Assembly (NCBI GenBank): GCA_024138025.1
Contig: JAMXBD010000114.1
Span: 1,302,001 to 1,366,000, forward strand
Direction: 5' to 3'
DNA: 64,000 nt
From: Combretum micranthum
Taxonomy: Eukaryota > Streptophyta > Magnoliopsida > Myrtales > Combretaceae
Positions 35,949 to 46,874 of this stretch are shown here, one piece after another (positions within the stretch are counted from its first letter, which is position 1; each line of letters opens with the position of its first letter). The position numbers and the translations under genes were made by a program. The notes beneath the pieces were generated by a model. It had not been told where the DNA came from. It ran no database searches and saw only the letters and a program-made list of their open reading frames with translations.

Positions 35949-36525
35949 TCAAATAAATCTGGAAGAAAGCAAGTTATTTATGCAAAGAGCAATATCACAT
36001 AACTGAAACAGACTGTAATTTTCACTTGTTAATGGAGATACTTCTCCTTCCTTCAATCCAAATCCATCCTCGCATGTTGATGCTGCTTCCATAACCCCAC
36101 TAAGCCAGACATTAGCAGTATGATGTTGTCCAACCATGAAGGCTCCAGTGGTATCGATCAATGTCCCCGTGACATCGGAGTGCAGTTCCAAGCAGTCATT
36201 CAAGCAAGCAATGGAAAATGGATCAAAACCTCCATCACTCAGATATTTATTTATGGTTGAGACGGTGCCTGTTGCATTTTCTAGGGCTAGTTCGATTGAA
36301 ATGATTCCAAGGCCTTGGAGATTGGTAAGGTGGCTCACCGGGATTACTTCAAGAGATTCTTTGCAGAAAGCGTAGTTTAGGATTGGTGATCTTTGTGCAC
36401 ATGTATTGCAAGTTTGGTTGATAATGTCCACTTGCTTGTGTAGAGAATTTTAAGGTTGTTCCTAGGGGAAAGGCTAGGAAGAAGTCAAAGAGAAGTGAGA
36501 AGATAAATCAACAATGTTTCATCAT
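35949..36525 (-). pseudogene. Invertase/pectin methylesterase inhibitor (PMEI) gene, broken near its start
   Basis: The 160-codon frame (stop at 35,949) is a single PMEI domain: IINQTCNTC...FCKESL (Cys8, Cys23), then 'CLNDCLELHSDVTGTL' (Cys80) and 'EAASTCEDGF' (Cys120), the four cysteines that pair as 1-2 and 3-4 in this family. Such proteins are secreted four-helix bundles that inhibit cell-wall or vacuolar invertase or pectin methylesterase; which one cannot be told. The frame opens only at a GTG, ten codons after an in-frame stop. In another frame the upstream sequence gives a signal-peptide-like stretch (FIFSLLFDFFLAFPLG) after ATG at 36,523-36,525, with one TGA at 36,508-36,510. So a nonsense change plus a frameshift at about 36,431-36,436 separate the secretion signal from the domain. 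An alternative is consensus error. Confidence 0.8.
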
Positions 36526-38613
36526 TCTTTCTTATTGTACAATGATATATGAAGTACCCATGGCCCATAAATACATACTTTGGATTACCATATAACATGA
36601 TTATGATATCATCTTTGTTTTTAATGATTTCAATTACTGATTACGTATGTCAGTATGTTAAAGGGTTACAATTTTTTTATAATTTCAAGCATTGAATTAC
36701 TTATAATAATCAGTGTTATCAAACTTGGTTTAGAGGTTTGATCTTGACATGTTAGAGGATCAAGAATCAATAGGTAAAAGCAGATTAAAGAAAAAGATTA
36801 ACAGTAGTTGAATCGGTACGTTTTGTAAAAAAAGTTAGGTTTAATTGGATTGAATCGAACAGATCAATTTGGGTTTAGCAATATGGATAATACCACTAAT
36901 TTTAGAAAATTTTAGAAAATGTTCCTTCAAAGATCCATTTTTCTACGTGGTCCCTATAAATGAAGGAAGCTTCCTGGTGACCATGCCTTGGAATGATTGT
37001 TTTGGACTTTTAACTTTATAGCCGTCCGGATCATTGCCAGAATTTATGTTTCTACGTTAATTTCATGTTTATGTGTTGGACTTTACTGTTTTTAAGGATC
37101 AAGTGTCTCAGAATTCCAATCATCGACCGTACTACTGCCATGAATAATGCCATGGAAGCCTTGGCTTATTACTTCCCACGAAGTTTCCTAGATAAACGTG
37201 GAGATCCGTAAAGGAACAGTGACCTAGGGTAGTACCTCAAAATAATAAGGTAGGTTCAGTTGGTTAGTCTTTAATGAATAAAGTATATTTGTATCGTCAC
37301 ATTGTGTCATGTAGCGAACGACGGAATTTGGTATCATAAGCAATGGGGTATGGTCTTATTTCACTCTTTTATATTATGTTCTTTAATTAAATTAATTTTT
37401 ACCAAACTACAACTAATACTACTATTAATAATAATAATAATTTATTATATAACATTACAAATGGTATCTCAACTTGTAGCAATATATACAGTTAAGTAGC
37501 TAAACTTTGAAATTAATCAACTTAATATCTAAACTTTAAAATCAATCAAATTAATACCTAAAGAAGTTAACGAGACACTATGGGCATACATAAAAAGTTC
37601 TTTCAGATACTAAATTAATTAACTTAAAAATTTAGGTATCTAGTTATTAACAAAAAAAAAAAAAAGGGTATATACCTCCATATTTTTTCAAATTTAAGCT
37701 ATTATTCTTGATATTAAAAAAAAAATAAAGGTTTATGTACCTCCTTATAATTGTTGTTAATGTTCTAAATTTAAACAAATATATAAATATATATATCATA
37801 TACTTCCATATCTAGTGATTCAAAGTTCTTGTTAATATTTAGTATGTAAATATGTATGAATTGTTCAAAAAACAATCAGGTATTCTTTTCAAGAAGTATT
37901 GAATTATCAATTAGTTCCATGTACGAGCATAAATGAATTCGTATATTAATAGTTGGTGGATTGGTTCATTAAACTGACTAATTTATAATGGTCATGTCTA
38001 GTTTGACTCGCATCCAAGCTGGTTCTCACTAGCTATATAATTCAAGGATAGGTAGGTGTAGAGATTTTATCTTATACTCCACCTTGTACATTCGAAGTTT
38101 CAAAATTTGAAACCATTCCACATGACTTCTTGAAATACCATGTTTTTATAAAGTTGGTGAATCTTAAAGTAAGTATGATCGAAGCTTGGTCTGGCAAAGT
38201 AAAGAGGATGCATGAGGCTTAATGTGGGCGTAAATTGAATATTGAAGTTTGACATCCACTGAAAACCTAGTTGATGGAGTACTGCCTGAGCGTTATCGTT
38301 TTGATGTAGTAAGTTTAAATCAACTTTAAATCAGTGAATAAGGTGGATTGGATCCGTGATTCTTTAGTGGAAGTGGCATATGATTACAAACTTGGATATT
38401 ATCTAAAGTTACTTTCTCTATGGTTATTTAAGATTAGTTCTATAAAATTATGAGAAAGAAAACAATGTCATAATATTTCAACAATTTAGATTATTATCAT
38501 AATAATGAATTTTCGCTTTAAGTGTGATATAGGTCAACTCCATATATATATAATATATATATTGTTGTAGGTGGAAAATCATCAGTTCAAGACCTAAGGG
38601 TCTACAGCTAAAA
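36526..38613. other. Intergenic DNA up to the second unit
   Basis: No genes. It holds a decayed family-A MITE (about 37,450-37,650), an ATA repeat at 37,424-37,438 and the junction into the right unit at 38,613/38,614, where the sequence just before the join (GACCTAAGGGTCTACAGC) cannot be compared with anything to the left of base 1. Confidence 0.55.
37450..37650. repeat. Partial family-A MITE
   Basis: It begins ATTACAAATGGTATCTCAAC and carries 'AAACTTTGAAATTAATCAA' and an end 'TTTAGGTATCTAGTTA', matching the inverted-repeat element at 41,662-41,930 with both tips eroded. Confidence 0.6.
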
Positions 38614-39490
38614 GAAGTGGTTAATGGTACATCGTAGGATGGTTTGATGCAATCACTCCAATGCTTAAATCAATAGTGGGTCGTAGATAGTAAGTGTGTA
38701 AATGAAGAGTGTTAATAAAATCACGTACCATTACATTGTGGCCTTATATTCTATTTATATGTGATAGTTATACCAAAATGGGGTTCATAGAATATTCTTT
38801 GTCATTAAGGAAGGGAAGTAAGGAGAAATAGGCACCCCATTGTTGGTAGAGCTAACTTGGTCCCGAGGAGAAGATAGTGATCATTTGAGGGGAGTGGCCA
38901 GTTAGATAGAGACCTATTTATTTAGAGCACCTCCAAGGAGATCTAGAATACCTCTTATGAGATACTTTGAGCTAGGACGGTGTAAAGTACCTCCAATAGA
39001 TATGGAAAGCCATGGAGATATATCCGCAAGAGGAGAAGCTTCAAAGAGGAGAGCCTCGATTTGGGTTCTCATATGTACAAACGGGAATAGTTGACTTCTG
39101 GTCTGATGAATGACTAAGGTTAATGGGTTGAGGTGGTTCGGGGCGCTTGATGAGCATTGTAAACTCTATTACTGGACTATTTTGCTAGTATTGAGCCTAT
39201 TGGGTTATAATGGAATAAAATTTATCAATATATATATACACACACATATACATTTACTCGTTTAATGTGCTAAAATAATTCTCAAGCTCTTATGACTTAG
39301 TAGCAAAAATACTGTTCTCCAACCTATTATACTGTTTTTCTGTTATCCCTTCCCCATTGTACTTACTAAGGAAGAAAATACCTTCTTTTGAGAGTTATCA
39401 ATCAGAAGTTAAATGATATGTACTCTAAGTTGTAAATAAATAAACACTAATCCATGAAGAAAAGGCATTCTTTTGACAAGTAAAATTTGG
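38614..39490. other. Noncoding DNA, twin of 1-1005
   Basis: Aligns with the window start. About 125 bases and then about 1.87 kb present on the left are missing; the second junction lies at about 39,490. Confidence 0.75.
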
Positions 39491-39619
39491 TAATCATACC
39501 AACCAAAGTTCACCAAATTCATCATAGGGTAAAGGGAATTAAGTTAGAAATTTAAAAGTATGGGGTGAAGATTATTAGGGTGGACCTTTAGGGTGGAGCA
39601 ATTCTTTTAGATCATCACA

Positions 39620-39904
39620 TTGAAGAAGTTGAAAGACTCATTATTTCTTCCTTTCCGATGGTATAAATGGATGTACCTTAATAAGCAACTTACTTCATGG
39701 AAGAAATTCTTAGAGGCTTTATCTGCTACATTTGGACCATCAGCTTGTGAGGTTGTCCAAGGCTTATTATCAAAGCTTACTCAAACTTCAGTAGTAGCTC
39801 ATTATCGGTCACAATTTGAAGCTTTACCGAATTGCACAGTTGGTTTATCTTGTTCTTTCCTCTTAAGTTGCTTTATTTTAGGTTTTAAACGTATTATTCA
39901 ATGA
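39620..39904 (+). pseudogene. Ty3/gypsy gag fragment (right)
   Basis: 94 codons, twin of 3,008-3,292 with a few substitutions (for example LFLPFRW where the left has LFIPLRW). Retrotrans_gag blocks WYKWMY, SWKKFLEAL and KLTQT are present. A stop follows. Confidence 0.85.
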
Positions 39905-39999
39905 GAAGTTCAAATTAGTAAACAAAAGTCATTAGTTGATGCTATTTAGCTTTCTCGAATGTATGAGGATAAGATTAATGATTAATATAATGCATATAA

Positions 40000-40480
40000 A
40001 CCTTCTATTGCACTGACTCCAATGTTATCTTCAGAATCTAACATTGTACAACTTAGCAAACCAATTGTTACATATAATACAACTACATCTTCATCATATC
40101 AAAAAACACTTCCTATTAGAAAGTTATCAGTAGAAGAAATGCAAGTAAGAAAGAGAGGGATTGTGTTTTATTGTGATGAAAAGTTCCATAAGGGACATAA
40201 ATGCAAAGCTAAGTTTTTAATCCTATTAATGGATGATGAGATACAACACAATGGTAATGAGATCGAATATTTAGATGAGCAGTTTACAGTAGATGATATT
40301 AATGCTTTTGATAAGATCAATTATCATGCTTTATCCGGGGATTTAGTGTCGAAGACTTTAAGGCTTCAAGGGATTAGTAATAATTCTTTTTTTTTTTTTT
40401 TTTTTTTGATAGACTCTAGAAGTACTCACAAATTTATACAAAGTAGAGTAGCCAAACATTTAGGATTGGTTGAACTATGA
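40000..40480 (+). pseudogene. Ty3/gypsy nucleocapsid/protease fragment (right)
   Basis: The frame includes the degenerate zinc knuckle, SKTLRLQG, a poly-Phe run from an ~18-base T tract, and the retropepsin active-site neighbourhood (IDSRSTHKFI), where the usual Gly after Asp-Ser is Arg; this loss should abolish activity. A stop follows 'LGLVEL'. Confidence 0.82.
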
Positions 40481-40769
40481 AGGGTTGTGTAAGGATGTGG
40501 CAGTGTCAGTATAAGATTTCACTATTGTAGATCCTTTAAGAGGAGAATGCTCAAATAATAGTGTCCAAATTACTCATCATTGGCTTAGGTATATGATTCA
40601 AACAAAGTCTATTGCTACTTTATTCCATTTAATGGCTTAGATGGAACGAGATTCATCAATTTCTACCAGCAACACCCTTTTGGTGGAATTATTAGGCAAA
40701 TATCATTTATTTTTTAGCCACTATCATCATTGCCTCTTTTTTGATAAATACAATCAAATCATTTACTTA

Positions 40770-41039
40770 AGGGCTAATGTCACAATGGTTTCTGAATTTT
40801 GAAAATTAAGTACCCGAACTTTTAAAAAGATCAATTTTTTATTTGAACTTTGAAATTGGTCAATTTAGTACATAAAAAAAAACTTCTTTCTGCACATCAA
40901 TAGTACCTTAATCAAGTTTTTCAGGTATTAAATTGATTAATTTCAAAGTTTTTAATGTACTAAATTGATTAATTTTAAAGTTGAGGTATCTAATTGCATA
41001 TTTGCTAAAATTCAGGTACTATTTAATAACATTATCCCT
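40770..41039. repeat. MITE-like element, family A (right twin)
   Basis: Same insertion as 4,161-4,437, with terminal inverted repeats starting AGGGCTAATGTCACAA and ending ATTATCCCT. Confidence 0.75.
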
Positions 41040-41204
41040 TTTTGTCAATGGTATTTTGGCTATCAATGTGAAACTTATTGTTATCCTCACTTTCAAAAAG
41101 AGGAAATTGAAAAGCAAGGGAAATGATGCTAAGAGTTTGATTTATATAGTAGAAATAATCCATTTTCTCTTCTGTTTTGTTAGTTAAGACGAGAGGTGGG
41201 GTGT

Positions 41205-41515
41205 GGCATGTTTTTGCATGGATTATCGGACTCTTAATCAAGCTACTATCAAAGATGGGTTTCCTATCCCTACCATTGATTGGCTATTAGACGAATTACA
41301 TGGAGTTACTATCTTTTCTAAGCTTCATTTTAGGGTTGGCTCCCATTAAATATGGATGGCACCTGAGGATGTGGAGAAAACAACATTTTGAACTCATTAA
41401 GAGCATTACGAGTTTCTCGTTATGCCATTTGGATTAAGTAATGTGCCTGCAACTTTTCAAGTAATGATGAATCAAATTTTCTGACCTTACTTATGTAAGT
41501 TTGTCATAATTTTTC
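41205..41515 (+). pseudogene. Ty3/gypsy reverse-transcriptase fragment
   Basis: Frames read [20 protein letters not shown], then [15 protein letters not shown] and 'HYEFLVMPFGLSNVPATFQ', the palm and fingers of gypsy RT; the catalytic YxDD is just beyond the break. The left unit has lost this piece. Confidence 0.85.
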
Positions 41516-41661
41516 TATGACGTTCTTAATATAGTAAGTCATTGAAATTATATTTAACACATTAAACAAAGTGTTGCCTATTCTTGATAAAAACACATTG
41601 TTTCTTTAAGATCAGAATATGTTGTGAATGCTAGTGAAATTCCATATGTTAAATAATAAAT

Positions 41662-41930
41662 GGTTTAATATCACAAATCGTACTTGACCTTTGATAAAAT
41701 ATACAATTAATTACTGAACTTTATAAAATTGATTAATTTAGTACCTGAAAGAACTTTTTCGTGCACGCCAACAATACCTCCATAGATACTAAATTGATTA
41801 ATTTCAAAATTTTTCAGGTAGTAAATTAATTAATTTTAAAATTTAGGTATTAAATTGATCAATTTTAAAATTTAGGTATCTACTTGTATATTTTGTTAAA
41901 AATTAAGGTACCATTTGTGAGATTATCTCT
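41662..41930. repeat. MITE, family A, with 9-bp target duplication
   Basis: Element ends GGTTTAATATCACAAATCG and (reverse complement) AGATAATCTCACAAATGG form inverted repeats. It is flanked by ATAATAAAT at 41,653-41,661 and again at 41,931-41,939. A 9-base duplication is the hallmark of Mutator-superfamily transposition, so family A is likely MULE-derived. Confidence 0.82.
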
Positions 41931-42099
41931 ATAATAAATATGATAGTGCACAACAAATCTACAAGTTTAAGTTTTTAAATCAAATGGGTATTGTGTTAAT
42001 TTGAACACCCCATGATGTTGCTAACATCGGGGTGTAGATATACCATTTCAAATACCATTTTGTCACTCTTTATTTTACATATTTGTTCTTGGAAATACC

Positions 42100-42351
42100 T
42101 AGAAAGTGGAAATCCGTTCAGCAAAAATATGAAGAAGAAAAGTAGTGAGAAGTTTGTTAACAGAGAAGAGTGAAAACAGAGCTGAAAAAAACTTTGTTTC
42201 TTCATATTACCCAAGAAGGAAAGACATATACTGTTTGTATACAAAAGAGTAAAGCTAAAACTAAAGATACAGCTGGACCAATTAATAAAAGGCAATTGTA
42301 AAAAATAAATAATAATAACACATGTAAAATAAAAAAATGTATAACTCTACA
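42100..42351 (-). repeat. Copia 3' LTR
   Basis: 252 bases matching 46,616-46,869. Its outer end is slightly eroded (TAGAAAGTGG where the other has TGTGGAAAATGG). Confidence 0.88.
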
Positions 42352-42363
42352 TCCCCCCCTCAA
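42352..42363 (-). other. Copia polypurine tract
   Basis: On the minus strand TTGAGGGGGGGA directly precedes the 3' LTR. Confidence 0.85.
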
Positions 42364-42374
42364 GTTGGATCTAA

Positions 42375-43960
42375 TCAAAGACCCAACTTGGAACAAAAAA
42401 CTTGCAGATGATCCAATGAAGGAAGTTTGGTGAGGAGATCAGCTAATTGATCCGAAGAAGAAATTTGAGTGGGCTGTAACAAACCAGTGGAGACATGATG
42501 TCGAATGAAATGCACATCAATATCAATATGCTTGGTACGTGAATGTAAGCAAGGGTTATGAGCAATCTGCAAAGCAGATTTATTGTCACAGAACAAAGAA
42601 ATAGGAGAATCCACCAAAATCCGAAGATCACGCAAAATAAGTTGTCCACAACAATTCTTTCACAACTGAGGCCATACTACGATATTCTACCTCAGTAGAA
42701 GATGTTTAACCATTGCTTGTTTCTTGGATTTCCAAGAAATTAAACTAGTTCCAAGCATGATGCAATAGCCACTAAGTGATTTTTGGTCAAAAGTAGTAGA
42801 AGCCCAATCAACATCAGAATATGCATGTAATTGCAAGGAATTGTTAGCTGAATAAAAAAGACCCAGGTCAATTGTTCCTTTAATATAGCAGAGCAAATGA
42901 CGAGCAGCATGCATATGAGTATCACAAGGCCAAAAAATAAACTGACTTAATTTGTTAACAGCAAAAGAGATGTCCGGCCTTATAAGAGCTCAATAAAGTA
43001 ATCGACACACAATATAACGATAAGGTAATGGATCAGAAAGTATAGTACCAACATCTTTAGCTAAAGGAGCACTTGTGGGAAGAAGAAAATTAACTAGCTT
43101 ACAAGCAGTAAGCCTGACATCAGATAAAATATCAAGTATGAATTTTCTTTGATGAACAAGAAGACCAGAAGCGGTGCAGCATATCTACATCATTTCCAGT
43201 GATCAACATGTCATCGACATAGTGAAGAACCACCAGAAGAATACCAGAAATGAAGGATGTAAATAGTGAATGATCACTACATGATTGGGAAAAACCTTTA
43301 GCAAGGAGAAATTGAGATATATCAATATTCAATCGGCGGGAAGCCTGTTTTAAACCATATAGAATGCTTAAGGCGACATACTTGACTAAGAGCTACTTTA
43401 ACATAACCATGAGGGGATTCCATGTATATTTCTTCATCTAACAAGCCATGCAAGAAAGCGTTATTGATATCTATTTGATGGAGTGGCCATCTATGCTACA
43501 ACAACAATAAGTAAGAGACGAACGGTAGCTAATTTAGGTACTGGTGAAAAAGTATCATGATAATCGATCCCTTCTACTTATGTATAACCTTTAGCCACTA
43601 ACCTAGCTTTGTATCTCTCAACATTACCATCGGGTTTATATTTGATTCTATAAACCCATTTGGAACCAATTGTTTGCTTTCCCTTTAGTAAATTAGTCAA
43701 CTCCTAAGTACCATTCAACTCTAAAGCATCAATTTCAACATTCATTACATCAAATCCAATCTTTATTTTAGGATGCTTGTGAAAAACAAAAAGGTTCTTG
43801 AGTTGTAAGAACATTTGCAAAGGAAGTAATATATCATGGATAATGTGCAAATGAAGAGGAAGAAAACAATAGGTATGATGTGGTAGATTGATCATGCAAT
43901 GCAGTGGAACTAGAACAATTAGAAATATCATGTACATAATGTTTCAGCCATGTAGGAACT
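42375..43960 (-). pseudogene. Copia reverse transcriptase and RNase H remnant
   Basis: Reading the minus strand: RT from about 43,700 ('[14 protein letters not shown]', ARLVAKGY) through a stretch with several stops to VLHYVDDMLITGND (about 43,190-43,230), so the YVDD box survives. RNase H follows with 'MHAARHLLCYIKGTIDLGL', 'YSDVDWAS', SGYCIMLG and 'SRTKHIDIDVHFIRHHV', ending in the C-terminal 'DQLADLLTKL'. Open pieces are 43,132-43,332, 42,687-42,914 and 42,375-42,635. Not functional as one protein. Confidence 0.85.
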
Positions 43961-44059
43961 TTGCATTCTCTAAAAGACCTTCGAAAAACGGGGAAGAGGA
44001 TAGGATGAAAATCAGCATTGACATCAATTGAAGTAGAATAAGAACATTCCAGATCTGAG

Positions 44060-44986
44060 CTAAAAGAAAGAGGTAATGAAGGATAAGAATCTAAGAGCCA
44101 GTGCATGAGAGTGTATATCAGTAGAAGCGTGTTTGAAAGGAAATTGATGTTCACAAAACATAATGTCTCGGCTAACTAAAATCTTGCGATTTAAGAGATA
44201 AAAAACTTTATATCCTTTCTGACCATTGACATATCCAAGAAAAACACACCTAATTCCTCTAAGATCAAACTTATCTCGTGAAGGACCTCTTGCTGCAACA
44301 AAAGATAAACAACCCATGATTCTTAAATGATCATAAGTAGGTGGCTTCTTATAAAGCATCTCATGAGGACTTTTCCACTTTAACTTCGACATTGGCATCA
44401 AATTCATCAAATATGTGGCAGTCAAAACACATTCTCCCCAAAATTTCTTAGGTAAACAAGCATGTATTCGCAAAGATCTTGCCACGTCGAGTAAATGTCT
44501 ATGTTTACGCTTTACTCTTCCATTTTGTTGAGGTGTATATGGAGTGGAGTGTTGAAGAATAATTCCTAATTCATGAAACATAATCTTGCAAGCATAACAC
44601 ATAAACTCACCCCCATTTTCTATTCTAACAACCTTTGGACTAGCCGAGAATTGTGTAGCTACCATCCTAAAGAAATTATTTAAACAATTATCAACTTGAG
44701 ACTTGTTATTGAGCAAATAAGTCGAAGTACAACAAGTATGATCATCTAAGATGGTAAGGAAATATTGTGCATCAGAAATAGAAGATATGAAAAATGGTCC
44801 CCGAACATCAATAAGTAACAAATGGAATGGTTCATCAGAGTAACTAGTACTATTTTCGAAAGGTAATCTATGAAATTTTGACACATAACAAATATCACAG
44901 CTAAAAGTATAAGAATCAAGATTTCTACAAGTGTTTAAAAGCTGTAACTTGGATAAAGAAATATGTTCAAGTCTAGCATGGATCAA
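44060..44986 (-). pseudogene. Copia integrase remnant, 308 codons, catalytic residues lost
   Basis: The longest open frame of the element. It runs from the end of the zinc-binding segment (CDICYVSKFHRLPF) through the DDE core to 'GCLSFV' and the C-terminal 'CVFLGYVNGQKGYK'. The first catalytic Asp is present in LLLIDVRGPF. The second, normally Asp-Asn-Gly, reads RIENGGEF (Asp to Glu). The third, normally NG-x-VERKH, reads NGRVKRKH (Glu to Lys). With two of three metal ligands changed, the enzyme could not join DNA even if made. It once inserted the cDNA copy into the genome. Confidence 0.88.
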
Positions 44987-45496
44987 ATGAAGTAAAAAAG
45001 ACTTATTAGAAGTAGTGTTTACAACGAAAATGATATCAAAACTAAGTTCTTTAAGAGAACTGAAATTCCCAATGGCTTTAGATTGAAGTACACTACTACA
45101 TGCTTTTTAGTTGCCTGGTCCTAAAAAACGAAGGAATTAGAATCACTAAGAGCTCTTAAATTTTTTTTAATAGAACTTTATATACTGACAACAAATTGTG
45201 ATGAAATTTAGGGACATAAAGCACATGTTTAAGTTGTAATGACTGATTTATGTAGACCGAACCAGCCATTTAGACAGATTGGAAGTGACCATTTGGTAAT
45301 TGCATGGTAATAGGATTAGGTAAAGTGTATAGGTTTGTGAGAAGGTCTTGAATGGAGCCATATGATCAGTGGCTCTTGTGTCTACAATCGAAAAACAAGT
45401 TTTGTTATTCACAACATTAAAGCATAAAGATGAAGATGAACTACTTGCAAAATTCATTGCTGCCAACACCTAATCAGTATCATGACCTTGTTTTTG

Positions 45497-46538
45497 CTAC
45501 AACATCTTGAGCATTTCCTGATAAATGGAACTCACCAACTGAGAACGCAAAGCTCTGTCTGCATTATCCATCGACTCAGGTACCATTTCAAGAGGAGTAG
45601 TAGGAAGAGTAATGCTAGATTTCTCTGAACAACAATTTGCATTTGATTGAGATTGTCCTTTTGCAAATCTCTTACCTTTGTACCAATCTGGATACCCTAC
45701 AAGTTGAAAATAGTTCTCCATTGTATGACCTTTCCCTTTGTAATACTTACAAAAAACTCTACTCATATTCTTAGTATATCTCCTATAAGCATTTCCTTTA
45801 GCTCCGTCAGCTCTATGAGTCAAGAAAGCTGAAACTTCAATCTTGGAACCAGTATTAACGGTTAATTGCTTTTGTTTCTCCACTTGTTGAACAAGATAAT
45901 AAGCCTTATTAACTGAAGATAGAGCATCCATAGCTAATATTTGATTTCAAACTGATTTATAACCCTCATTTATGCCCATGAGAACTTGTATAAGTCTAGT
46001 CTCCATCTCAAAATCATGAATTCTTCCTTCAAACGAAAAATGCAGCACTCAATCAGATCACATTCACATAAAGGATATGCATGTGAAACTTTCAATTCAT
46101 CCCACACTCTTTTAAGCCTATTGTAATAAGAAGTAACAAAGTGATTCAACTGTTAATATTGCTTAATTCACTTTGCAATTGAAAAATCAAAGGTCCATTG
46201 CCTTGGCCATATTGCTCTGAAATTTCTTTCCACAATTCAAAGGCAAATTGAGTATACAAATAATTTTGAGTAAATTCACTAAGCATAGAATTCAAAATCT
46301 AGCATCTAACCATGTAATCACAACGAATCCATCAAGCAAAATCTACAGAATTCAAATTAGTTTTTTCTAAACTACCATCAATAAATCTAAGCTTCAATTT
46401 TGCTCCAAGTCCCATCTTAATTGACCTATTCCAAGCTAAAAAATTCATTCCATTGAATATTATGTTTCCTATCACCATGCTAGGGTTATCTGAGCCCAAT
46501 ATGTATAAAGGATCCGAATTAACCAAATCTAATTGCAA
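45497..46538 (-). pseudogene. Copia gag remnant (right)
   Basis: The N-terminal piece (46,332-46,538) has LYILGSDNPSMVIG and 'FNGMNFLAWNRSIKMGL', the Retrotran_gag_3-type start. A middle part with frame breaks follows, then a 144-codon piece (45,497-45,931). There the zinc knuckle reads CKYYKGKGHTMENYF, so two of the metal-binding cysteines are tyrosine. Gag and pol are in different, broken frames. Confidence 0.83.
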
Positions 46539-46615
46539 ATTTCCATTTCAACAGAAAAGAAATATGACCCAAAAGAAGAACAATCAGGATCTTACCACAA
46601 CTGGCTTTGATACCC

Positions 46616-46869
46616 TGTGGAAAATGGAAATTCGTTTAGCAAAAATATGATGAAGAAAAGCAATGAGAAGTTTGTTACCAGAGAAGGGTGAAAACAGAGT
46701 TGAAAAAGACTTTAGTTCTTCATATTACCCAAGAAGGAAAGACAAATACAGTTTATATACAAAAGAGTAAAGCTAAAACTAAAGATATAGCTGGACCAAT
46801 CAATAAAAAACAAGTGTAAAAATTAAATAATAATAACACGTGTAAAATAAAAACACTTGTAACTCTACA
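46616..46869 (-). repeat. Copia 5' LTR (right copy)
   Basis: 254 bases, TGTGG...TCTACA on the plus strand. Immediately inside is the primer-binding site GGGTATCAAAGCC (minus strand, 46,603-46,615), one base off the left copy's TGGTATCAAAGCC. Confidence 0.9.
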
Positions 46870-46874
46870 ATACC

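Larger units (their letters stand above)
39495..41560 (+). mobile_element. Ty3/gypsy remnant (right copy)
   Basis: Gag, zinc-knuckle/protease and reverse transcriptase pieces in order, with the family-A MITE at 40,770-41,039 interrupting pol. It extends further 3' than the left copy, into the RT domain up to about 41,510. The 5' end is cut by the 1.87-kb deletion. No LTRs were found. Confidence 0.85.
42100..46869 (-). mobile_element. Complete but inactive Ty1/copia element
   Basis: 4,770 bases with two ~253-base LTRs, a primer-binding site (46,603-46,615), gag, protease region, integrase, RT, RNase H and a polypurine tract (42,352-42,363). A perfect 5-base target duplication ATACC is present at 42,095-42,099 and 46,870-46,874. 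It lies next to the gypsy remnant. It carries stops and frameshifts throughout and substituted catalytic residues. This is the ancestral form of the truncated copy at 4,614-6,214. Confidence 0.93.

Noticed and set aside
37302..37499. Hydrophobic small open frame
   Set aside because: It runs into the decayed MITE and AT-rich repeats; its composition is a low-complexity artefact.
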